This document shows positions 1 to 7,877 of a DNA stretch of 12,994 nt, piece by piece. The stretch is from NCBI GenBank assembly GCA_964579325.1, contig CAZOHN010000100.1, positions 1 through 12,994 on the forward strand. The letters run 5' to 3'. The stretch is from CAZOHN01 sp964579325 (GTDB lineage: Bacteria; Pseudomonadota; Alphaproteobacteria; Rhodobacterales; Rhodobacteraceae). Made by a program: the position numbers and the translations under genes. The stretch's first letter is position 1; the number at the start of each line of letters is the position of its first letter. The notes beneath the pieces were generated by a model that saw only the letters and a program-made list of their open reading frames with translations, made no database searches and was not told where the DNA came from.

Positions 1-2805
1 GACATCCAGAACGCGCTGTCCTTCAACAACGGGCTCAGCATCCTCGACGTGACCCGGGCAGGGCTGGTCGAACTGCTGGAGCACGGCGTGGGGGCCTCGT
101 CGCTCGACGATGCGGTGCAGCCGGGCCGCTTCCCGCAGGTGTCGGGCCTGCAATTCAGCTTCGACCTGACCCGCGACCCGGGTGACCGCATCGTGAACGC
201 GGTGATCGTCGACGCGGACGGCAACCCGATCGCCACATTGGTTCGCAATGGCGAAATCGTGGGCGACCCGGCCGAGACGTTCCGGGTTGTCACGCTCGAC
301 TTCCTCGCGAACGGAGGCGACGGATACGCCTTCAATGTGCTTGGCACCAACCGCGAGGACATCACCGATCCGATCGCCCCGCGCGACGGCGTCGCGCAAT
401 TCGCCGCGAACGGGTCCGAACAGGACGCACTGGCGGAATACCTCGCGGCCAATTTCTCGACCGCGCCCTTCAGTGAGGCCGATACCGGGCGCGACGGCGA
501 TGGGCGCATCCAGAACCTCGCCTTCACCCAGGACAGCGTGCCGGTCCTCACCCCGATCTACGAGATTCAGGGGGAGGGGCTCGTGTCCGACCTCGTGGGC
601 GATGCGGTCGTGACCACGGGGATCGTCACGGCGGTGGACTCGAACGGCTTCTATCTTCAGGACGCGGCCGGCGATGGCAACGACGCGACCTCGGATGCGC
701 TCTTCGTCTTCACATCGAGCCGGCCCACCCTCGTCGCGGGTGACGAGATCCGGATTGCCGGGACTGTCAGCGAGTTCACGCCGGGCGGCGCCGCGTCGGG
801 CAACCAATCGACCACGCAACTGTCGTCCATCACCAATATCACCGTCCTCTCGACCGGCAACGCCCTGCCCGAGGCAGTGCGCATTGGTGAAGGCGGACGT
901 GCCATCCCGACGGAGTCGATCGACGACGATCCGACCACCTACAATCCCGCCGCCGATGGGCTCGACTTCTTCGAGAGCCTCGAGGGCATGCGGGTTTCGG
1001 TGGACAACCTGCGCGTCACCGAAGGCACCAACAGTTTCGGCGAGGTGTTCGGCGTGTCCGGGCCCGCGACCGGCCTGTCGGAGCGCGGAACGCTGAACAT
1101 CTCGCCTGACGACTTCAACCCCGAGCGCATCCAGTTCAACTTCGACAGCGGGATCTTCGCGGGCCCCGCGCCGCTGGTGAACGTTGGCGACACCATCGCG
1201 AACGTCACGGGCGTGCTGTCCTATGCCTTCGGCAACTACGAGATCCTGCCGACACAGGCACTGGGGGCGATCACCGACGGTGGACTGGAGCCGGAGACCA
1301 CGACCATCTTCGCCAGCGGGACGCAACTGACGATTGCCAGCTACAATGTCCTGAACCTCGACCCGAACGACGCCGACGGCGACATGGATCTGGCGGATGG
1401 CCGCTTCGATGCCATCGCACGGCATATCGTGCAGAACATGGGCACGCCCGACATCCTGGGCCTGCAGGAAATCCAGGACAACTCGGGCAGCGCCAACGAC
1501 GGGACGGTTTCGGCCAGCCTCACGCTGCAGACACTGATCGACGCCATCGACCGGCTGGACGACGGGCTGGTGAACGGCACGAGCGGCTATGCCTACATCG
1601 ACAACACCTTCATCGTGGATGGGGCGTCGGGCGGGCAGCCGGGCGCCAACATCCGGACGGCCTTCCTTTACAACACCGGGCGCGTCGACCTCGTGGACGG
1701 GTCCGTGCGCACGATCGGCAGTCAGGCGCCGGGCGGCAGTTTCGAGGGCGCGCGCCTGCCGCTGGTGGCGGACTTCTCTTTCAACGGGCAGTCCGTCACG
1801 GTCATCAACAACCACTTCTCCTCGAAGGGCGGCTCGACCCCGATCATGGGCACCACGCAGCCCTTCGAGGAGTTGCAGAACTCGCTCGATCCGCTGGTCA
1901 ACGGCAGCCTGGACGAACGCCTCGCCCAGGCGACGGCGGTGGCTTACGCCGTGGAGGAGCTTCTGGCGGCCGATGCGAATGCGCGGATCGCGGTGGTGGG
2001 CGACTTCAACGAGTTCGAGTTCGTTCGGCCACTGGAGATCCTCGAGCAGGCCGGGCTGACGAACCTCACCAACACCCTGCCCGAGGACGAACGCTACACG
2101 TTCATCTTCCAGGGCAACAGCCAGTCGCTCGACCACATCCTCGTCAGCCAGGCGCTTGCAGGCGGGGCGGAGTTCGACGCCGTGCACGTGAATGTCGAGT
2201 TCGCTGCAACAGCCGGGCGCGCCTCGGATCACGACCCGCTCGTGGCGGGAGTGACGATCCTGCCTCCCGAGCCCGAGACCGAGACGATTGTCGTCGCCTT
2301 CGAGCAGATCGGACGCTGGCCCTTCCGTTCGACAGTCGTCGACATCACCATCGGCGAGGAAACGGTGCGCGAGAGCCTTGGGCGCCTGTCCTTCAGCAAG
2401 ACCTTCGACCTTGCCGGCGTCACCTTGCGTTCGGAAGGGCCGGGGTCGGACGTGCTTCTTGCCACGGGTGGCACCTTGGGCATCTGGTCGCAGAGTGAGT
2501 GGCTGAAGGACCGGGTCGCGATCAATTCCGACGAGTTCCTGTTCTTCGATCTCGGCGGCGATGCCGACAGGTTCGCGGCGGACTTCCTGCAGAACAGCGG
2601 CCGCGTGGAGCTTGCGTTCTTCGATGACGGGCAGCTCGTGGCCGAGGGCGGGTTCACGCTGGCTTCCGGAGGGCTGGTCGAGTTCGACGCAGGCGTGCGC
2701 TTCGACAAGGTCCGCCTGAGCGTGGAAGATGGCGCCGGCCGGCTGCGGCTGGAAGGCTTCGAATTCGACCGGCTGATCGAGGCGGACGACTTCATCTTCG
2801 CCTGA
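1..2805 (+). CDS. Secreted 5'-nucleotidase / ExeM-NucH-type nuclease fusion (5' end missing)
   Basis: The frame is open from base 1, so the true start lies outside; 934 codons are visible (numbered here from the first). Residues 1 to about 150 match the 5'-nucleotidase C-terminal domain, with NALSFNNG and RFPQVSGL (43-50). About 185-290, starting PIYEIQGEG, resembles the OB-fold-like segment of YhcR/ExeM nucleases. About 443-755 is an endonuclease/exonuclease/phosphatase domain with the expected catalytic motifs: SYNVLN (N449), LGLQEIQD (E490), NNHFSSK (H605), GDFNE (D668, N670), DHILVS (711-716) and SDHDP (D743, H744). About 760-934 is a beta-rich acidic tail I do not recognise. Family knowledge suggests an exported enzyme that degrades extracellular DNA or RNA and dephosphorylates the nucleotides, for phosphate and nucleoside scavenging. 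The metallophosphatase half and signal peptide should lie upstream. Domain calls are firm; the substrate is inferred. Confidence 0.88.
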   Translation, partial: DIQNALSFNNGLSILDVTRAGLVELLEHGVGASSLDDAVQPGRFPQVSGLQFSFDLTRDPGDRIVNAVIVDADGNPIATLVRNGEIVGDPAETFRVVTLDFLANGGDGYAFNVLGTNREDITDPIAPRDGVAQFAANGSEQDALAEYLAANFSTAPFSEADTGRDGDGRIQNLAFTQDSVPVLTPIYEIQGEGLVSDLVGDAVVTTGIVTAVDSNGFYLQDAAGDGNDATSDALFVFTSSRPTLVAGDEIRIAGTVSEFTPGGAASGNQSTTQLSSITNITVLSTGNALPEAVRIGEGGRAIPTESIDDDPTTYNPAADGLDFFESLEGMRVSVDNLRVTEGTNSFGEVFGVSGPATGLSERGTLNISPDDFNPERIQFNFDSGIFAGPAPLVNVGDTIANVTGVLSYAFGNYEILPTQALGAITDGGLEPETTTIFASGTQLTIASYNVLNLDPNDADGDMDLADGRFDAIARHIVQNMGTPDILGLQEIQDNSGSANDGTVSASLTLQTLIDAIDRLDDGLVNGTSGYAYIDNTFIVDGASGGQPGANIRTAFLYNTGRVDLVDGSVRTIGSQAPGGSFEGARLPLVADFSFNGQSVTVINNHFSSKGGSTPIMGTTQPFEELQNSLDPLVNGSLDERLAQATAVAYAVEELLAADANARIAVVGDFNEFEFVRPLEILEQAGLTNLTNTLPEDERYTFIFQGNSQSLDHILVSQALAGGAEFDAVHVNVEFAATAGRASDHDPLVAGVTILPPEPETETIVVAFEQIGRWPFRSTVVDITIGEETVRESLGRLSFSKTFDLAGVTLRSEGPGSDVLLATGGTLGIWSQSEWLKDRVAINSDEFLFFDLGGDADRFAADFLQNSGRVELAFFDDGQLVAEGGFTLASGGLVEFDAGVRFDKVRLSVEDGAGRLRLEGFEFDRLIEADDFIFA

Positions 2806-3254
2806 GACGGGAGGGCCTGACCGGACGAAGCGACGGTGCGATCGCCGAGAGTCTAGGGCCCTTCACCGCCGGACCAAGCGACCTGGACGCCGCGGGTGCC
2901 GGGTTCGGCGGTCTTGACTTGCCGGCACGAAACCCCAAGGCGTGCCGCCGGACCGGGCTGGAAGTGTGGGGCCGCTCGCGGCCGGATGAGCCGCCGTTCG
3001 CCTTGCCTCGGCCGATGGTCGAGGGCGTCGGCCTGCGCCGGGTGGTGCGACCAGCCGGGCGGCCTCCCGGTATCGCCTGTTCCTTGCCCGGGTGCGGCTG
3101 CTATTGTGGTCCGGACCATGGGCATCGCCGCTTCAAGACCCAATCCATTGCGCGCGGCCGCCCGGCTGCTGGCGGGTGGCATGGGGCAAGGCGGAGCGCG
3201 CGGGGGGTACACCCGGATGAACCGTTGCCGACGCGACCTTGGGGAACGGGACGC
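2806..3254. other. Gene-poor stretch upstream of the methyltransferase
   Basis: About 450 bases with no coding sequence I can support. The frame of the downstream methyltransferase stays open back to 2919, but its extra 112 residues are rich in Arg, Pro and Gly and match nothing I know. The minus-strand frame open from 4277 to 2853 has the same shadow-like composition. I see no clear intrinsic terminator after the nuclease gene (no stem followed by a T run) and no convincing promoter. The sequence may hold a decayed gene, as the region downstream does, but I could not recognise one. Confidence 0.4.
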
Positions 3255-3866
3255 ATGACGAGCTGGCTTCACGAGGAACGCCTCGCAGCTGTGCAATGCA
3301 TCGTTCGGGACACCGGAGGGAAACGAGTGCTTGACCTTGGCTGCGGAGACGGCGACCTGTTCGTGCGGCTTGCCGATGAGCCCGGCATCGAGGAACTGAT
3401 CGGCGTAGACCTGTGCCGGGCCTCCCTCGAACGGCTTCGGGCACGGCTGGATGGCGGCTCGGTGCGCGTGGCGCGCATCGACCTCCGGGAGGTCTCCGTG
3501 ATCGCCCCGATGCCCGACCTTGCCGGATTCGATTGCGCAATCCTCGTTGAAGTGATCGAGCATATTGATCCCGACCGGTTGTCGCAGCTGGAGGCCGCGC
3601 TGTTCGGCACCTTGCGCCCGCGGACAGTCGTCATCACCACACCGAATGCAGAGTTCAATCCGCTTCTGGGTGTGCCACCGCACAGAATGCGCCATCCTGG
3701 CCACCGCTTCGAATGGGACCGGGCCAAGTTCCGCCGCTGGTCCCGGCGTGTGGCCGGGTGCGCGGGATACGATGTCCGGTTCCAGGACCTCGGCGGTCAC
3801 CATCCCGACTTCGGGGGGGCGAGCCAGATGGCCGTGTTCAGCGAGGAAGACGCCGCAAATCCGTAG
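3255..3866 (+). CDS. hen1: Stand-alone Hen1-family RNA 3'-terminal 2'-O-methyltransferase
   Basis: A 203-residue class I SAM-dependent methyltransferase. The SAM-binding motif I is VLDLGCGDGD (25-34) and the acidic end of strand 2 is GVDL (50-53). The Hen1 metal-site signature is EVIEH (E99, E102, H103), followed by VITTPNAEFNPLL (126-138) and HPGHRFEW, where H150 fits the fourth metal ligand; GGASQMAVF is near the C-terminus. Eukaryotic HEN1/HENMT1 and bacterial Hen1 use this site to methylate the 2'-OH of an RNA 3' end. The protein is only the catalytic domain: the N-terminal domain of the bacterial Hen1 that works with Pnkp is absent, and no Pnkp gene is in view. The ATG at 3255 was chosen because family similarity begins at LHEERLAAV; the ribosome site before it (GGGGAAC) is weak. 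The family call is strong; the RNA substrate is unknown. Confidence 0.85.
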   Translation: MTSWLHEERLAAVQCIVRDTGGKRVLDLGCGDGDLFVRLADEPGIEELIGVDLCRASLERLRARLDGGSVRVARIDLREVSVIAPMPDLAGFDCAILVEVIEHIDPDRLSQLEAALFGTLRPRTVVITTPNAEFNPLLGVPPHRMRHPGHRFEWDRAKFRRWSRRVAGCAGYDVRFQDLGGHHPDFGGASQMAVFSEEDAANP

Positions 3867-4209
3867 CGAGACCAAGGCCCGGGAGACAGGAGCGCGCGAT
3901 GCACGGGCGTGACGAGCGCTCGGTCCCGGAATCCGAAGGACCGCATAGCGACACGGTAGTGGGGCACAAGGAGGCCTGCGCAGCCAACGAGCACGGGTGG
4001 GAATGGCGGGAGGTCCGAAGCTGCCCGGAAGATGGCGGGCGGCGAAGCGGGATGCAGTGAGCCGGGCAAGGCGCACACCTCCGGCAGTCCCGAGGTACTC
4101 CGTCCGGACCTGGGGAAGACGGGCCGGCTCCCCGGCCCAGGGAGCCGATCGGGTCAGGCCCGAAACCCGCGGGAAGGACGGACCGTGACCCGCAGCATGG
4201 CACTCTCCG
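3867..4209. other. Unassigned stretch between methyltransferase and aldehyde dehydrogenase relic
   Basis: About 340 bases without a recognisable gene. All frames give Arg/Pro/Ser-rich translations typical of GC-rich shadow frames. On the minus strand around 4120-4165 there is a weak echo of the aldehyde dehydrogenase C-terminal signature (FG followed some residues later by LGRGAG, compared with FGGVKQSGLGREGS in the family). The relic described next may therefore run into this stretch. No RNA gene, repeat or terminator with a T run was seen. Confidence 0.35.
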
Positions 4210-5200
4210 TCACCATCGCCAGTGCCCCCCTGTCGGCGCGCCCGAGTGTTCGTTCTGCACGCGCATGTCCGGAGCAATGCCGTCTCCCGAGAGATGCGCA
4301 GGATTGATCCATGGCGGTTCCGCGTTCAAGCAACCGGCGGATGGCGTGGGCGCCACGCAAGGAGGCGGGCCGTGTGCCCGCGATTCCACCGACCGATGAT
4401 GGGGGGGCGGGAGGCGGGTCGGAGGTCGCCGAGGCACGTGTGCCCGGCAGTGAGGCATCCCTCGATGGCATTCTTGCCGCCCCCGGTGAGGCGTCGCACT
4501 CCGGGCGAAGGCGCATCGCTCAGCACCTTGTCCATATCGCGACGGTACTCCCGCCGAACTTCGGAGACAGCTCTGCCCGGGGTCCGTTGCCGGGCGCGAC
4601 CTCCAGCGCAGTGATGCGCTCTGGAGTGGTGGAGACGAGCCGGTCGTGAAGTCCGGTGTGCGGATGGGGCGTTTCACGCAGACACAGGTCCGGCCGGCGC
4701 GGCGGAATCCGGCGATCGGTGCCCGACAGCCGTGCGCGCGGACACCGACCGATACGAGGATCGGCGCATTCCGCCGCGGTCCATCGACATGCGCTCGATC
4801 GCGCCGACAGACCGCCAGATCAGTGCGCTGCGCAACTCGGTAGACGCCGTGCAGGCGACCCCGCGGTCTCCCCGGGCCCCGGTGAGTGCAGCGCCGATGT
4901 TCCGCACATCTCCCAGGCGCACCTTGACCACGCCGGCCGGGAAGGTCGCCTCGCCGGAGTGGATCGCCCTCGGACGAGGCCGGACAGCGGACTTGCGCCT
5001 GGCGGTTTCACCAATGCGGTGCATCCGGCGGCGAGCGCGGGCCTGAAGGTTCTGGCCAGAAACATGGGCGGATCGTTCTACGGCGTATTGGCGGCGACAT
5101 CACCGGTCGGGCAAGCAGGGTTCCTTGGAGGGGGCGCTCGTCGATGCCGGCCCGATTTGCGGCAAGGTCGCCGACCCTCCTGATCTTCGGGTCGCCTGCA
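4210..5200 (-). pseudogene. Degraded aldehyde dehydrogenase (succinate-semialdehyde dehydrogenase / GabD type)
   Basis: Reading the minus strand across frames recovers an aldehyde dehydrogenase in order. RRVGDLAANRAG lies near 5195-5150. DVAANTP-stop-NDPP (5101-5066) matches the family GVVAAITPWNFP with Trp turned to TAG at 5080-5078. FRPALAAGCTALVKPP follows (5050-5000). After a frameshift near 4985 comes FPAGVVKVRLGDVRNIGAALTG, then RGVACTASTE (family FTGSTE). After another near 4775 comes RNAPILV, then GRTCVC, whose first Cys (4686-4684) fits the catalytic Cys of GQTCVC. After another near 4670 comes HTGLHDRLVSTTPERITALEVAPG, ending in TGA. LTGGGKNAIEG lies near 4480-4450. A further piece, PDMRVQNE, lies near 4280-4250. 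The N-terminal hundred or so residues and a clear C-terminus were not found. At least three frameshifts and two stops mean it is dead; boundaries are approximate. Confidence 0.72.
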
Positions 5201-5470
5201 CGGCCGCTTGAGCCGGGGGCAACCTCCTGTGGAGGCCGCGCGGCGGGGTGGGCGGGCCGGGTGGCGTATCCGGCGACGCCCCCGGGGTCTGCCGCAATAG
5301 ACCGGATGCCTGCGGGCTGGCCGCGGCGGTAATCCGCTGTCGACGAAACCGGCTGTTCAAGGCCGGACCTGATCACCGGGCGGAAGGCCGGCCGGCATCT
5401 CTCCAACCCAGGGGTTCCCTCGCTGAGAGCCTCGCATTCTTGCCAAGGCCTGGACCTCTGCCATCCCGGG

Positions 5471-7231
5471 TCAGGCCGCATCAACCTCTGCCCAGCGGGG
5501 CTGGCCAGGACGCGAGACTGTCGACCCTTCGGTCGCCGCGCCCATCCGCAGTCCGGAGACGGCTTCTCCGAGCTTTTCGGCCTCGGCGCGCAAGAGCGCG
5601 CTCGCAGCCATGGATTCCTCGGCGATAGCCGCGTTCTTCTGGGTGACGCTGTCAAGCTGCGTGACGCCGGCATTGAGTTCGACGAGGCTGGTCGCCTGTG
5701 CCCGCGCCGAGGAGGCAATCCCGACGATCAGCTCGGCAAGTCCCGAGACGCTTGCGATTATGGTCTCGAGCGTCGTTCCGGCCCGGCTGACAAGGGCGCT
5801 TCCCTGTTCCACCTGCCGTCCGCTTTCGGCGATGAGGCGGCCGATCTCGCGCGCCGATCCACCGGCGCGCTCGGCAAGGGCACGGACCTCCGAAGCGACG
5901 ACGGCAAAGCCACGGCCTGCTTCTCCGGCGCGGGCCGCCTCGACGCCGGCGTTCAATGCCAGGAGGTTCGTCTGGAAGGCGATGTCGTCGATCATCCCGA
6001 CGACCTGGCGGATCTGGTTGGAGGCAGCTTCGATCTTGCGCATGGCCTCGACCGCCTCGATCACGACCGACCGGCTCGCCTCGGCCTGCGCGCGGTTCTC
6101 CTCGATCCGCTTCTCGGCGGAGTCCGCCCGGTCGGCAGTCTCCCTCACGCTTGTCGAGATCGACTCGAGCGCAGCGGCGGATTCTTCGAGCGTCGCCGCC
6201 TGGGATTCCGTTCGGCTCGACAATTCGCCTGCGACTTCCGCGATCTCGCCCGATCCGCTCCGCACTGCAGTCGCCGCTCGGGCGATGACCTGCATCGTGT
6301 CCGACAGACGTTCGACGCTTCGGTTGAAATCCTCCCGCAAGCCCTCGTAATCGTGCGGGAAGGGATCGGCCGCCGGGCTTTCGATATGAGTGGTCAAGTC
6401 ACCGTCGGCCAGCCGCGCCAGGGCATCGCGAAGGTGCTGGACGACGCGTGCCTGTTCCGCCTGACGCTTTCTCGTTTCGGCAGCAAGGATATTGCCGGCC
6501 GCGAGGCTTTCGCGGAAGGTGTCGAGGTCCCTCGCGATATCGCCGATCTCATCCCCACGTTCCATTCCCGGGACCTCGATGTCATATCGTCCGTCGCGGA
6601 TCGCCTGCATCGAGTTGATCAGCGTGGAGATCGGGCGCGTGACGATCCGCGAGATCGAGAACAGCAGGACCACGAGGACGACCGCAGACCCTGCACCGGC
6701 CGTCAGAGTGGCCTTCAGGGTGGCCGACAGGGCGGCCTGGTCGATCCAATCCCGGTCCCAGGCAATGACGACGGCGCCGATGGTCTGGTTCTCGGGGCCG
6801 AACCTGATTGGCGCCGCGGTCACGAAGTAGCCCTCTGTGACACGGGTCTTGGCAGTGCCTTCCCGCAGGGCGCCTTCGGCGTCGGCATCGTCGGTCAGCC
6901 CGGAGGTTCCGTCGGCTCCGAGGCGCGACAGATATTCCCCCTCGATCGTGCGGACAGCCACATGACGGGCGGTGGCATCCGGGTCCCCCAGCAACTCGCC
7001 GAAGATCGCGGCGACCTGTTCGGGCTTGCGGAAGCGCACTGCGCCACCGAGTTGCGCCGCAAGGAGGTCGGTCGTACTTGCGTAGTTCTCGCGTGCAAGG
7101 CCGCTCAGGCGTTGCCGCTCTTCCATGACCAGAAGGGCAATGACCGCTGCAAAGCCGAAAAGGAGGCAGGCGGTCACCGACATGGCCAGCTTGCCGCCAA
7201 GTCCAACGCGCCGATTTGTCGATACAGTCAT
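5471..7231 (-). CDS. Methyl-accepting chemotaxis protein with tandem HAMP domains
   Basis: A 586-residue transmembrane chemoreceptor. Helix 1 spans about 14-36, a periplasmic sensor about 37-173, and helix 2 about 174-196. HAMP 1 spans about 197-249 (starting TRPISTLINSM), and a second HAMP-like unit about 262-315 (LRDALARLADGDLT). The cytoplasmic signalling coiled coil runs from about 320 to 560. Its hairpin tip is highly conserved (IAFQTNLLALNAGVEAARAGE at about 417-437, then GRGFAVVASEVRALAERA) and is where CheW and CheA bind. No clear C-terminal CheR-tethering pentapeptide is seen. ATG at 7231 is preferred over TTG at 7243 because GAGG lies 6 bases before it. It lies 67 bases after a secreted Cache protein gene on the same strand, so the two are probably one transcript. 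The ligand is unknown, and no other che genes are in the window. Confidence 0.93.
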   Translation of the reverse strand: MTVSTNRRVGLGGKLAMSVTACLLFGFAAVIALLVMEERQRLSGLARENYASTTDLLAAQLGGAVRFRKPEQVAAIFGELLGDPDATARHVAVRTIEGEYLSRLGADGTSGLTDDADAEGALREGTAKTRVTEGYFVTAAPIRFGPENQTIGAVVIAWDRDWIDQAALSATLKATLTAGAGSAVVLVVLLFSISRIVTRPISTLINSMQAIRDGRYDIEVPGMERGDEIGDIARDLDTFRESLAAGNILAAETRKRQAEQARVVQHLRDALARLADGDLTTHIESPAADPFPHDYEGLREDFNRSVERLSDTMQVIARAATAVRSGSGEIAEVAGELSSRTESQAATLEESAAALESISTSVRETADRADSAEKRIEENRAQAEASRSVVIEAVEAMRKIEAASNQIRQVVGMIDDIAFQTNLLALNAGVEAARAGEAGRGFAVVASEVRALAERAGGSAREIGRLIAESGRQVEQGSALVSRAGTTLETIIASVSGLAELIVGIASSARAQATSLVELNAGVTQLDSVTQKNAAIAEESMAASALLRAEAEKLGEAVSGLRMGAATEGSTVSRPGQPRWAEVDAA

Positions 7232-7252
7232 GTCTTGCCTCAATCTGCTGTC

Positions 7253-7279
7253 GACGGCGGCGCCTAGCGGGCCGCCGTC
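7253..7279 (-). promoter_or_regulatory. Intercistronic hairpin between Cache-protein and chemoreceptor genes
   Basis: A perfect 9-base-pair GC-rich inverted repeat (GACGGCGGC and GCCGCCGTC) with a 9-base loop sits in the 67-base gap between the two minus-strand genes. No T run follows on the minus strand, so it is not a standard intrinsic terminator. It ends about 12 bases before the GAGG ribosome site of the chemoreceptor. It could protect the upstream message from 3' decay or reduce expression of the second gene; both roles are inferred. Confidence 0.55.
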
Positions 7280-7298
7280 CGGTGCTGCCCGATGGCGA

Positions 7299-7862
7299 CT
7301 ACTGAACCAGTGCCTCGACGATCACGCCGACGGTGATTGCACCGATGAAGGCCCCGCTGTCGGGGTCGACGATGGGAAGGCTGACCTGGCTCAGGTAGGT
7401 CTGCGCCGACTCGTCGAACTCCACGTCGCTGATATGGACCCCGCCGGTCGCCTGCGGGACCTGCCACTTGTCCTCGTCACCCTGCCAGTAGTCCGAGGTG
7501 ACGTCGCTCTGGCCGACGTTGAGGCCGTGGTTGTCCATCACGAAGATTTCGCCATAGAGCCCGGCGCCGGCTTCCTTGCGGGCGCGCAGCATCTCCGACA
7601 GGGCGTTGGCGAGGATCGGGGCAATCAGGTCGGCCGGTGCGCCGGCTTCGGCGCGCCACCGCAGGTCGAGGGCATCGATATCGGCCTGTGTCAGACCGGC
7701 ATGAAGTTCGTTCTGGGCGCGGACGGCCGCGATGATCGCCGGATCCGTGACCCAGGCGGCCAGTTCGTTCGAGGCCAGCTCCGCCAGAGGCTCGGCGAAC
7801 TCGTTCGCCGAGGCCTGTGCGGCGGCCAGACCCAGAATCAGGCCAAGGACAACTTTCTGCAT
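7299..7862 (-). CDS. Secreted PDC/Cache sensor-domain protein
   Basis: A 187-residue protein. Residues 1-19 form a signal peptide (MQKVVLGLILGLAAAQASA, probable cleavage before NEF); the rest is soluble, with no membrane anchor. The core EIFVMDNHGLNVGQSDVTSDYW (105-126), QGDEDKW (127-133) and the end PIVDPDSGAFIGAITVGV (163-180) are typical of PDC/Cache ligand-sensing folds, normally the extracytoplasmic part of chemoreceptors and histidine kinases. Here the fold stands alone. The start at 7862 was chosen because GGAGGAG (7877-7871) lies 8 bases upstream and a signal peptide follows; the same frame is open further, to 7937, without support. It is the first gene of a pair with the chemoreceptor, so I infer it may bind a small ligand in the periplasm and signal through that receptor. 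The family call is good; the partnership is inferred. Confidence 0.82.
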   Translation of the reverse strand: MQKVVLGLILGLAAAQASANEFAEPLAELASNELAAWVTDPAIIAAVRAQNELHAGLTQADIDALDLRWRAEAGAPADLIAPILANALSEMLRARKEAGAGLYGEIFVMDNHGLNVGQSDVTSDYWQGDEDKWQVPQATGGVHISDVEFDESAQTYLSQVSLPIVDPDSGAFIGAITVGVIVEALVQ

Positions 7863-7870
7863 GAGGGGGG

Positions 7871-7877
7871 CTCCTCC
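7871..7877 (-). promoter_or_regulatory. Ribosome binding site of the Cache-protein gene
   Basis: GGAGGAG on the minus strand, 8 bases before the ATG at 7862. It is a near-ideal Shine-Dalgarno sequence and decides the start of this gene over in-frame upstream codons. Confidence 0.75.

Noticed and set aside
2919..3254. N-terminal extension of the methyltransferase to 2919
   Set aside because: The extra residues look non-coding, and family similarity begins right at the ATG at 3255.
2853..4277. Minus-strand open frame of 474 codons covering the methyltransferase region
   Set aside because: It is antisense to the Hen1-like gene and has no recognisable motif; the open frame reflects high GC.
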